Of a DNA stretch of 64,000 nt, positions 27,235 through 34,783 are shown piece by piece. Both the position numbers and the translations under genes were made by a program. The notes under the pieces are model-generated. The model was not told where the DNA came from, searched no databases, and saw only the letters and a program-made list of their open reading frames with translations. Position 1 is the first letter of the stretch. Each line of letters opens with the position of its first letter. The stretch covers positions 518,085-582,084 of the forward strand of contig JAFEFN010000003.1 in the NCBI GenBank assembly GCA_018240525.1, written 5' to 3'. This stretch comes from Pseudomonadota bacterium (GTDB taxonomy: Bacteria; Pseudomonadota; Gammaproteobacteria; Steroidobacterales; Steroidobacteraceae).

Positions 27235-27421
27235 GTGGCCCCCGCCCGGTCGGTTCGATCCACATGAGCGCTGCGGCCTGAGTCTGCGCGCCTGCCGCCT
27301 GCGGATTGCGCGCGGCCATGGCCGGCTACGCGGTGCGCGGGTTGGGCAATATACCGCAAGCCCCGGGGACTTCCGGCACCCCGGTGCGCTGCCTAATCCT
27401 TCCGGACGAGGGACCGGGGGC

Positions 27422-28090
27422 TCAGGGTGTCATGGACCCGGGCAGCTGCCAGTGCAGCCACAGGCTCACCATGCGCAGCGCCAGGCAGGCCAGGCCACCC
27501 GCCAGAGCACTCAGGGTGGGCGGCATGCCGAACTTGCGCCCCAGTACCAGCACCGTCGCACCGAACATCGCGGCAGTGGCGTAGACGTCGACCCGCAGGA
27601 TGCCGGGCACGTGCGTGAGCATCAGGTCGCGGATAGTGCCCCCGCCCACCGCCGTAATGGTGCCGAGGAGCACCGCACTCATGGGATGAACGCGTGCATC
27701 GAGCGCCTTCTCGGTGCCGGCGACGGCGAACAAGGCAAGCCCACCGGCATCGAGCGCCTGCAGCAACTGCCCGGGTACGTGCATGTACGGCTGCGCAAGA
27801 AAGGCGATGGCGCCGGCGGCGAAGGCGATGCAGGGGTAGCTCCAGCCACGCAGGGCCGACGGCGGCAGCGCTCCCATCAGCACGTCGCGGATCACCCCAC
27901 CTCCGAGAGCGGTGGCGAAGGCGAGCACGAGGACCCCAAAGAGATCGAGGTGGGCGGTAAGGGCCAGCAGGGCACCCTGGAACCCGAACACGAAGGTGCC
28001 CGCCAGGTCCGCAACCCGCACCAGGGGATGCACGGTCCAGGTCTGCAAAACCTGCTCGCTCACGGCCATGGCGATGACGCCCGGCACCAC
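27422..28090 (-). CDS. TRIC-like / UPF0126 (YicG-type) membrane protein
   Basis: The 222-residue protein consists of two tandem three-helix repeats, each with the conserved glycine-arginine motif: GGGVIRDVLMG in the first and GGGTIRDLMLT in the second. This is the UPF0126/YicG family, the bacterial relatives of trimeric intracellular cation channels. About seven transmembrane segments are visible. An ATG seven codons in (28069) is an alternative start. It is divergent from the VOC gene. Confidence 0.92.
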   Translation of the reverse strand: MVPGVIAMAVSEQVLQTWTVHPLVRVADLAGTFVFGFQGALLALTAHLDLFGVLVLAFATALGGGVIRDVLMGALPPSALRGWSYPCIAFAAGAIAFLAQPYMHVPGQLLQALDAGGLALFAVAGTEKALDARVHPMSAVLLGTITAVGGGTIRDLMLTHVPGILRVDVYATAAMFGATVLVLGRKFGMPPTLSALAGGLACLALRMVSLWLHWQLPGSMTP

Positions 28091-28154
28091 GGTACCGGCG
28101 CAGCTGTTATGCTCGGGCCGGTCCGGGCTCCTTCCAAGCGGTGCTCTTTCACCC

Positions 28155-28583
28155 GTGCTGACTCCCTTTCACGTAGCCCTCCAGGTGCGCGACCTCGCCG
28201 AGGCGCGTGACTTCTATGGTCGCATGCTCGGCTGCGCCGAAGGCCGCAGTTCGCCGGATTGGGTCGACTTCAACCTGTATGGCCACCAGCTCGTGTGCCA
28301 TCTGAATCCGAGTCTGGGACGAACTGGCCGCATAGCAACGCACTTCAATCCCGTCGACGGGCACGGCGTGCCGGTCCCGCACTGCGGAGTCGTGCTCAGG
28401 CCCGCCGACTGGGATCAGCTCGCCGCGAAGCTGCGCCAGGCCGAAGTCGACTGGGTGATCGAGCCCTACACGCGCTTCAAGGGGCAGCCGGGCGAGCAGT
28501 CGACGCTCTTCATCCTCGATCCTTCGGGCAATGCCCTGGAGTTCAAGGCTTTCGCCGACTTCGGCCAGCTGTTCGCGACCTGA
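28155..28583 (+). CDS. VOC family protein (glyoxalase/dioxygenase fold)
   Basis: Starting at the GTG at 28155, the 142-residue protein reads LTPFHVALQVRDLAEARDFYGRMLGC, a typical first beta-alpha-beta-beta-beta module. It ends LFILDPSGNALEFKAF, where H in FHVAL and E in LEFKA are the usual metal ligands. Members include glyoxalase I and extradiol dioxygenase-like enzymes. The longer open frame to 27912 overlaps the divergent channel gene and is not credible. The ribosome-binding site is weak. Confidence 0.83.
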   Translation: MLTPFHVALQVRDLAEARDFYGRMLGCAEGRSSPDWVDFNLYGHQLVCHLNPSLGRTGRIATHFNPVDGHGVPVPHCGVVLRPADWDQLAAKLRQAEVDWVIEPYTRFKGQPGEQSTLFILDPSGNALEFKAFADFGQLFAT

Positions 28584-28594
28584 AGGCGGCGCCG

Positions 28595-30931
28595 TCAGCT
28601 GCCCCTGAGCAGCGCGGTGGCCTGCCGCAGCGAGTCGGTGTAGCCGTCCAGCACCCTGGCGGTGAAGGCCGAGTACTCGTCCGCTTCCTGCCAGCGACCG
28701 CCCTCGATGGCCTCGCGCACGGCCGGCACGGTCTTCACCGCGTACCCGGTCAGGGCCCCCGGCGCGTAGATGAAGTGCTTGAACCACTCCCGTCCCGGCA
28801 GTCCGCGCTCGTTGGTGAGCTTCTGCTCCAGTGCGCGCAGCACCGAGTTCAGCTGCCGGCGCCGCGCGTCAGTGAGCTTCACTTCGCCGCCCACCGCACG
28901 TAGGTATGCGGTGTCGTAGTCGTTCGCCGCGGTCTTCAGTCGCGCGACCGCCGCATCCAGCGGCGCCAGGTCCACCTGCGGCACCGGCTGCTCACGCTGC
29001 GGCGGCCCCACCACGCGCGTGGGGTCCGCGGCCAGCGCAAAGGCGCGCGCATCGATCAGGCGAGCCACCCTGGCATCCTGGGCGCGCTTGTCGTCGGTCA
29101 GCTTGCGCAGCTGCGCCACATAGTCCGCGAGCGTGTCGGCAACAGAGGTGAACTGCAATGGCAGCACCGGCGCGTCCGCCATGCGCAGTACGATGCGCCC
29201 GATCGTCTTCGCGTCGGCCACTCCGTAGGCAAAGCCGGGATCGCCAAAACGCACGTAGTGATCGAACGAGTCGTAATTCGAGTGGTAGACGCCATCCTGG
29301 TCCTCCTCGCCGCCGTATTCCATATCGAGCGAGGCCAGGCCGAGATGCTGCAGGTAGGCCGAGTAGTCCGAGCCGGAGCCCAGCGCGCCGATGGGCAGGT
29401 CCCCGCCGGCATCCGCCAGGCGCGCATTGCGTTCGCGCGCCACCAGCTGGTCGGGATCGCTGACATCCGTGTCCAGGCCCTGCACCTGCATGTGCGCCCG
29501 CAGGCGTGCCTGCACGCTCACGTGCGTCTCCGGGTCCTGGACGTCGGCCGCCACGTCGTTCACCAGCCGTTGCAGGGAGTGACTGCCCTCGGGGTGCAGG
29601 AAGCCGCGGGCGTTGGTGTCCGAGTTCAGGTACAGCACCGCCTTGCTCTTCAGCTCGCTGGCATGCTGCTCCGCCCATTCGGTCGAGCCAAGAAGTCCCG
29701 GCTCCTCACCGTCCCAGCTGGCATAGACCAGCGTGCGGCGCGGGCGCCAGCCGCTCTTGAGCAGCGTGCCGATCGCCTTGGCCTCGGCCATCATCGCGAT
29801 GTGGCCTGACAAGGGATCCCAGGCGCCGAACACCCAGCCGTCGCGGTGGTTGCCGCGCACCACCCACTCATCCGGGTCCTGGCTGCCCGGGATCTTGGCG
29901 ATCACGTCGTAGAGTGGTTTCAGTCCCCAGTCGGAGCTGATCATCAGGTGCACCTTCGCGGGGCCCGGACCCATGTGGTAGGTAATCGGCAGCGCGCCGC
30001 GCCAGCGTCCGGGGGCCACCGGTCCGCCCAGTGCAGCCAGGAAAGGCTGGGCGTCCGCGTACGAGATCGGAAGCACGGGAATCTTGAGAACCGAGCGCGC
30101 ATCCTTCAGTGCCAGGCGCTTGGCGCCCTTGCTGGCGCCGATCCCCGGGGTCAGCGGATCTCCCGGGTAGAGTGCCATGTCGAGCACCGAGCCGCGCTGC
30201 AGGCCCGTCGGCGGACGAAAGCCGCCCTTGGGATACACATCCCCCGCCGAGTAGCCATCGTCCTGCGGGTCAGAATAGATGATGCAGCCGACCGCGCCGT
30301 GCTCCTGGGCCAGCTTCGGCTTCAGCCCGCGCCAGCCGCCGCCGTAGCGCGTGATGACGATCTTGCCCTTCACATCGATGCCGCGGCGCGCCAGATCCAG
30401 GTAGTCCTGGGGCATGCCGTAGTTGAGGTAGACCAGCTCCGCGGTCACATCACCGTCGGCGCCGTAGGCGTTGTAGGGACCCATGCCGTCCGTGCGTGTC
30501 GAGGTGGCATCGCCCTCGATCGCGTCCTCCTTCAGCGACGCCACGAACTTGGTTGGACCCACCAGTTCCAGCGTGTGCGACTTCAGCGTCGGGTAGAGCA
30601 CGTCGAACACTTCAATCTGCGCGTCCCATCCCCACTGGCGAAAGAGGTCACGCACCATCTCGGCGTTCGCCTTATTGTGCGGGGCTCCGACGTGGTTGGC
30701 CTCCGCGGACATCGTTTTCAGCCAGGCACGCAGGTCGGCCGGGTCGATCGCCGCATCGAAGCGCTGCTCCAGCGCCCGCTGTTGCACGGAGGCGGCAGCG
30801 CTGAAGCCGAAAAGCGCCCGGTCATCGCCTGCGCCGGCGGCAAGAGCGAGCGCGGTGCCAAGAGATGCTGCGGCGAATGCCAGGGTGCGGGCGAACACGC
30901 GTCCGGACGCGGAAAGCTGCGGATGGGCCAT
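28595..30931 (-). CDS. Secreted M28-family metallopeptidase (glutamate carboxypeptidase II-like)
   Basis: From the ATG at 30931 the protein is 778 residues with a signal peptide (RTLAFAAASLGTALALAAG). It combines a PA-like insert (about 150-310) with an M28 zinc-peptidase domain. Zinc and catalytic residues are visible in HRDGWVFGAWDPLSG, SWDGEEPGLLGS, LNSDTNARG and YHSNYDSFDHY. A helical dimerisation domain ends the protein. This is the architecture of glutamate carboxypeptidase II and transferrin receptor. It probably trims peptides in the periplasm or outside. It lies tail to tail with the VOC gene. Confidence 0.93.
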   Translation of the reverse strand: MAHPQLSASGRVFARTLAFAAASLGTALALAAGAGDDRALFGFSAAASVQQRALEQRFDAAIDPADLRAWLKTMSAEANHVGAPHNKANAEMVRDLFRQWGWDAQIEVFDVLYPTLKSHTLELVGPTKFVASLKEDAIEGDATSTRTDGMGPYNAYGADGDVTAELVYLNYGMPQDYLDLARRGIDVKGKIVITRYGGGWRGLKPKLAQEHGAVGCIIYSDPQDDGYSAGDVYPKGGFRPPTGLQRGSVLDMALYPGDPLTPGIGASKGAKRLALKDARSVLKIPVLPISYADAQPFLAALGGPVAPGRWRGALPITYHMGPGPAKVHLMISSDWGLKPLYDVIAKIPGSQDPDEWVVRGNHRDGWVFGAWDPLSGHIAMMAEAKAIGTLLKSGWRPRRTLVYASWDGEEPGLLGSTEWAEQHASELKSKAVLYLNSDTNARGFLHPEGSHSLQRLVNDVAADVQDPETHVSVQARLRAHMQVQGLDTDVSDPDQLVARERNARLADAGGDLPIGALGSGSDYSAYLQHLGLASLDMEYGGEEDQDGVYHSNYDSFDHYVRFGDPGFAYGVADAKTIGRIVLRMADAPVLPLQFTSVADTLADYVAQLRKLTDDKRAQDARVARLIDARAFALAADPTRVVGPPQREQPVPQVDLAPLDAAVARLKTAANDYDTAYLRAVGGEVKLTDARRRQLNSVLRALEQKLTNERGLPGREWFKHFIYAPGALTGYAVKTVPAVREAIEGGRWQEADEYSAFTARVLDGYTDSLRQATALLRGS

Positions 30932-31010
30932 GCGAGCACCTGCCGTTGTCGTAAACGTGCCGTGCATGCTATCCGAAAAGCATGCCCGCCGGGTTTGCGC
31001 CGCAGGTTTT

Positions 31011-31832
31011 TCAGTCTGGCCGCGGACGCACGGGCACCTGAAACAGAGCTGCGGAACCTGCGCTCATCGCCTGCGTCAGCTGCGGTCGCGGCATCGCGCG
31101 CATGGCGTCGGCGGTTTGCTGACCCACCGCATACCAAACGGCCGTGCGACCCAGCTGGGCGAGGGCTCCCTGGGCCACGTGGCTGGCGTCCATGGCTAGG
31201 TAGCCGGCCGCGGCCGCGGCGCTGAAGGACACCCCGGAGCGACGCATGGCGGGTGTATCGGTGAGGCCCGCGACCGCACACAGCACGTCGAGACCCTCGC
31301 CGGCCAGCTCCCAGTGCAGACCCTCGCAGAGCGCAATCTGAAATGCCTTGGCGGCTGCGTAGGCAGCCACGAGTCCGCTACCGCACACCCCGGACATCGA
31401 GGATACGACCACCAGGCCCGCGCCGCGCTTGCCGGCGCGGCGCGCGTTGAGGACCTTGTGCGCAATCACCAGCGGCACGTTGCAGTTGAGCTGCACCAGG
31501 CTTTGGGCGCGCGCGAGCTCTCCGTCCAGGAAGTGACCGACTCCGTGGGTGGCCCCGGCGTTGCATACCGCGAGGCCGATGTCGTGCTCGCGCAGGATAT
31601 CGCCGACGAAGTCCTCGAAGCCCGGCGCGGTCAGGTCGCGCTGCAACGCGGTCACGCGCACGCGATGAGCCGACTGCAGCGCGGCGGCCGCCTCCTCCAG
31701 CGGCGCGCGGTTACGCGCGACCAGGACCAGGTCCATCCCCGCGGCGGCGATCTCCTCGGCGAACTTGCGCCCGATACCCTCCGAGCCGCCGAGCACCAGC
31801 GCCGCCGGACCGTACTTGCCTGCATCCAACAT
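31011..31832 (-). CDS. SDR family oxidoreductase
   Basis: The 273-residue protein has the SDR motifs ALVLGGSEGIGRKFAEE (about residues 11-27), NAGATHGVG near 92, a catalytic Ser in VSSMSGVCG and YAAAKAF. The cofactor glycine motif GGSEGIG differs slightly from the classical TGxxxGIG. It is upstream of the M28 gene on the same strand with a 79-bp gap. The substrate is unknown. Confidence 0.87.
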   Translation of the reverse strand: MLDAGKYGPAALVLGGSEGIGRKFAEEIAAAGMDLVLVARNRAPLEEAAAALQSAHRVRVTALQRDLTAPGFEDFVGDILREHDIGLAVCNAGATHGVGHFLDGELARAQSLVQLNCNVPLVIAHKVLNARRAGKRGAGLVVVSSMSGVCGSGLVAAYAAAKAFQIALCEGLHWELAGEGLDVLCAVAGLTDTPAMRRSGVSFSAAAAAGYLAMDASHVAQGALAQLGRTAVWYAVGQQTADAMRAMPRPQLTQAMSAGSAALFQVPVRPRPD

Positions 31833-32039
31833 GGTGATTCCCCCGGGGCGATTCGTTGCCGCCCGTCGCAGAGGATGCGCGCGTGTGCCGCTCCCGGCAA
31901 TGCGTCACGGTTCTGTCGCGGCGTCCGGGCACAGCGATCTGCCTATATATAAGAGACCGGCGCGCCAGGTCGCATTTGTGTGCTCCGCGTCGCAGATGCT
32001 CGCCCCACCGGCAACCTTGTCCCGAAGCGTGACATAAGC

Positions 32040-32064
32040 ACGGATCGTGAAAATCCGGATCCGT
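32040..32064. repeat. Inverted repeat upstream of the surface-structure locus
   Basis: ACGGATC (32040-32046) and GATCCGT (32058-32064) are perfect 7-bp inverted repeats with an 11-bp spacer, 60-84 bp before the first subunit gene. It could be an operator or an RNA hairpin in the leader. A TATATATAAG tract around 31944-31953 lies upstream and could supply a promoter, but I see no convincing -35 element. The 31833-32123 gap has no gene. Confidence 0.4.
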
Positions 32065-32078
32065 AAGATCGCCTCCAA

Positions 32079-32113
32079 CCCTCACCCTATCCTCACCCTC
32101 ACCCTCATCCTCA
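32079..32113 (+). repeat. CCCTCA hexamer repeat abutting the ribosome-binding site
   Basis: Six near-identical units of CCCTCA lie head to tail (three perfect, plus CCCTAT, CCTCA and TCCTCA). The tract ends immediately before GGAAG (32114-32118), the ribosome-binding site of the gene starting at 32124. A short tandem repeat at this position could alter translation if its copy number changes. Six-base units do not shift a frame, but the tract is outside the coding region in any case. Confidence 0.6.
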
Positions 32114-32123
32114 GGAAGTAATC

Positions 32124-32771
32124 ATGCGGATTTCAAGCGTCGTTAAAGCTGTTCTGGCCGTCACCGCGGTGGCAGTGCCTCTGCTGGCCCATGCCGAGTC
32201 GAACGTAGTCAGCGGCGCCTCGACGGCGACCCCGGGCGCGGTGGCTCACGTGGACTTCCAGGTCACCATCCCGAAGATCCTGTTCCTGCGCGTCGGCACC
32301 GGCTCGACCTACACGGGGGCGACCCCCACGCTGGGCAACGTCAACACGGTCGACCTGGTGCAGTTCGCGCCGGCGGCCGGTTCGGTCGGCAACGGTACTG
32401 CGGTTGCCGGCGCGGGCGGTGACCTCACCGGCGGCGCGGTCACGGCCGCGATCGTCAGCAACAGCGGCAACGTCACGCTCAATGCGACCACGGCGGGTGC
32501 GATGACCGACGGCGCCGCGGGCGACACCATCGCGTGGACACAGATCACCACTGCCGCCACGACCATTACTTCGGCCACGGCGCTGACCGCGCCCACGCTC
32601 GCCAACGGTGCGAGCAACAACGTCGTGCTGACCGCTCCGGCCACCAAGCTCATCCTCGCGGACGCGAAGTGGACCTACTCGTACGCGAACACCGTCAACC
32701 CGCCGGCCGGCATCTATGGCGGCGTGAACACCAACAATGGTCGCGTGACCTATACGGCGACGATGCCGTAA
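32124..32771 (+). CDS. Secreted pilin-like subunit, major candidate
   Basis: The 215-residue protein has a clear signal peptide (MRISSVVKAVLAVTAVAVPLLAHA) and a mature part rich in Ala, Thr, Val and Gly, with almost no charge and no cysteine, as expected for a beta-sandwich surface subunit. VDFQVTIPKILFLRVGTGS near its start and W-TYSYAN...PPAGIYGG...VTYTATMP at its end match the next gene's product. It has a good GGAAG ribosome-binding site and is first in the locus. The family is not one I can name; the assignment to a fibre subunit rests on composition, the chaperone gene and the usher-like gene downstream. Confidence 0.7.
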   Translation: MRISSVVKAVLAVTAVAVPLLAHAESNVVSGASTATPGAVAHVDFQVTIPKILFLRVGTGSTYTGATPTLGNVNTVDLVQFAPAAGSVGNGTAVAGAGGDLTGGAVTAAIVSNSGNVTLNATTAGAMTDGAAGDTIAWTQITTAATTITSATALTAPTLANGASNNVVLTAPATKLILADAKWTYSYANTVNPPAGIYGGVNTNNGRVTYTATMP

Positions 32772-32870
32772 GGCTCGTCGCGTACTAGGAATCAGTGCAT
32801 TATGTCCCCCCGGCGGCGCGACCTGCACAAGCGCTCCGGGGGGACCTTCATTTCCCAGAATTCGGGCCGC

Positions 32871-33503
32871 ATGGCCAGCCGTAGCCTTTTCCTGGCGCTC
32901 CTGGCCGCTGCCTGCGGCCCGGCGTCGGCCTTCACCGTCGCCATCAGTTCCGGATCCCCGCGGACCGTGTACCTCCAGGTCGGCGTCGGCAGCTTCAACG
33001 GCCAGTACGACAGCGGCGGCACGCCCCTCAACAACGCCACCGTAAACAAGGTGTCCGTGACGGTGCCGGCAAACGTCCTGGGCAACGGCACGGCGCAGGC
33101 GATGACCACGGACAGCACCGCCGCCAACAGCTTCTACGACGGCTACACCTACTGCAACGTGCCAGCGCAGCTGTACATCGGCGGCTTCTACCGCAACACG
33201 AACAACGGCGGCGGGTCGGTGTCCGTGACGGCAACCGTGCCCCTGTCGCTCGTCAACGCTGCCGGCGACAAGCTGCCCTTCTCGAGCATATCCTGGACCA
33301 CCGGCGGCAATGGCCCGCTGGGCGACAGCACCGGACAGCCCTTCACCGCCGGGACCTTCACCGCAGGCGGGGTACAGACCGTGGGCACCATCGCGGTGAA
33401 CCACTGGGCGGAGAGCTGCTGGACCTTCTCCTTCGCCAACAACACCGTCTCGCCTGCGGGCACCTACACCGGGCGCGTGTTGTACACGCTGACGGCGCCG
33501 TAG
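32871..33503 (+). CDS. Secreted pilin-like subunit, second paralogue
   Basis: I start it at the ATG at 32871, giving a compact signal peptide (MASRSLFLALLAAACGPASA) and 210 residues; the frame is open from an ATG at 32802. The mature protein repeats the features of the first subunit: RTVYLQVGVGSFNGQY near the start and CWTFSFAN...SPAGTYTGRVLYTLTAP at the end. It has two cysteines (YTYCNV and ESCWTF) that could form a disulfide, unlike the first protein. It may be a tip or adaptor subunit. Confidence 0.68.
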   Translation: MASRSLFLALLAAACGPASAFTVAISSGSPRTVYLQVGVGSFNGQYDSGGTPLNNATVNKVSVTVPANVLGNGTAQAMTTDSTAANSFYDGYTYCNVPAQLYIGGFYRNTNNGGGSVSVTATVPLSLVNAAGDKLPFSSISWTTGGNGPLGDSTGQPFTAGTFTAGGVQTVGTIAVNHWAESCWTFSFANNTVSPAGTYTGRVLYTLTAP

Positions 33504-33525
33504 GGCCCTGCGCCGACCGGTCACC

Positions 33526-33987
33526 ATGCGTCCGCGCTCCATCCTGCCGTTCTGCATAATCTGGCTCGTCGCCGTGCCGGCGCTGGCGGCAAGGACGACG
33601 GTCATCGACGACTCGGGCACCCTGCCGCACGACGCATCCCTCAACATGCGCTGGAAGCAGCCGTCGCCGCGCGGCCCCGACGCCAACACCATGGTCGGCA
33701 CGCTCGACCTGCGCGTGAAGCTCAACGTAGCGCCCTGGCAGAAGCGCACCGGCAAGATCTATCTGGCATTGCCCGCGCAGGCGCCGGGCCCATTGGCGGT
33801 GAGCTGGACCACCCAGGGGCGTCTGCTCCCGGGGCGGGTCGTCTCCGGTAACCGCGCGCTTGTCTACTCGGGGCCGATCACGACGCCCTTCATCGAGGAC
33901 ATGGTGCAGCTGACGATCAGCGTGGACGGTCGCCGCATGCAGCAGCTGTACCGCATCGATTTCCGATTCGAGATGGACGAGGACTGA
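33526..33987 (+). CDS. Small secreted protein of the surface-structure locus
   Basis: This 153-residue protein has a signal peptide (ILPFCIIWLVAVPALA) and a mature beta-rich domain (GTLDLRVKLNVAPWQKRTGKIYLALP, then VQLTISVDGRR and a C-terminal LYRIDFRFEMDED). I do not recognise a family. It starts 22 bp after the second subunit stop and ends 4 bp before the chaperone start, so it is part of the same operon. It might be a minor subunit, an assembly factor or an initiator. Confidence 0.65.
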   Translation: MRPRSILPFCIIWLVAVPALAARTTVIDDSGTLPHDASLNMRWKQPSPRGPDANTMVGTLDLRVKLNVAPWQKRTGKIYLALPAQAPGPLAVSWTTQGRLLPGRVVSGNRALVYSGPITTPFIEDMVQLTISVDGRRMQQLYRIDFRFEMDED

Positions 33988-33991
33988 AGAC

Positions 33992-34783
33992 GTGCGTGTA
34001 ACTGTGTCATTGCTTGCCTTGCTCGCCGCCGCGAGTCCCATGGCTGCGCAGGCCGATGCCGGCTTTGCCGCCCTCGTGTCGCCACCACGTTTCGAGATCA
34101 ACGGCAAGCCCGGCAGCACCGTGCGCCAGGTCTTTGAGCTTTCTAACCGCTCGGCAGCGCCCGCGCGCTTCCGCGTGCGCACCGCGGACTTCAGGCTCGG
34201 TCCCGACTACAGCGTCTCGTTCCAGGACGAACTTGCCCCCGGCAGCTGCCGTCCCTGGGTGGCGATTGAGCGGTCACTCGTGGCGCTGCCCGGCGGCGGC
34301 AACATCCGCTACCGCTTCGAAGTCACCGTGCCCGCGGACGCCCCGGCCGGCGAGTGTCGCTTCGGCATCCTCATCGAGGGGGACGAGCCCTCGGTGACGC
34401 AGGCCCCGCAGCTGCAGCTGCCCGTGGTGGGACGCATTGGCATCATCGTCTACGTCAAGGTCGGAGATGCGCAGCCGAAGATCGAGGTGTTCGGCCCCCA
34501 GGTGGTCCCACTCAACGGCATCAGGGTCCCGGCGCTGCGCGTGCACAACTCCGGCAATGCGCACGCGCGACTCTCCGGCTTCCTGACCGGCACTGACGCC
34601 AAGGGAAAGAAATACGACGTCATCCCGTCCGACCTGCCCATCCTGCCCGGCGAAGAGCGCTTGGTGTACCTCACCCCCTCGACGCAGGAAATCGAGCACC
34701 CGCAGGCCGATTTCCCCATGACGGTGCAGGGCACCCTCGAGTGGGGCGACCAGAGCGTCGAGCTGAACGAGACCTTCAAATGA
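33992..34783 (+). CDS. PapD-like periplasmic chaperone
   Basis: The 263-residue product starts at GTG 33992 with a signal peptide ending AAQADA. Its first domain reads as an Ig-like chaperone fold (VSPPRFEINGKPGSTVRQVFELSN, then VPADAPAGECRFGILIE and VGRIGIIVYVKVG), and a second Ig-like domain runs from about residue 165. It resembles fimbrial chaperones but lacks an obvious canonical subunit-binding Arg/Lys pair that I could place. It overlaps the next gene by ATGA. The role is probably capping and delivering the three upstream secreted proteins. Confidence 0.72.
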   Translation: MRVTVSLLALLAAASPMAAQADAGFAALVSPPRFEINGKPGSTVRQVFELSNRSAAPARFRVRTADFRLGPDYSVSFQDELAPGSCRPWVAIERSLVALPGGGNIRYRFEVTVPADAPAGECRFGILIEGDEPSVTQAPQLQLPVVGRIGIIVYVKVGDAQPKIEVFGPQVVPLNGIRVPALRVHNSGNAHARLSGFLTGTDAKGKKYDVIPSDLPILPGEERLVYLTPSTQEIEHPQADFPMTVQGTLEWGDQSVELNETFK

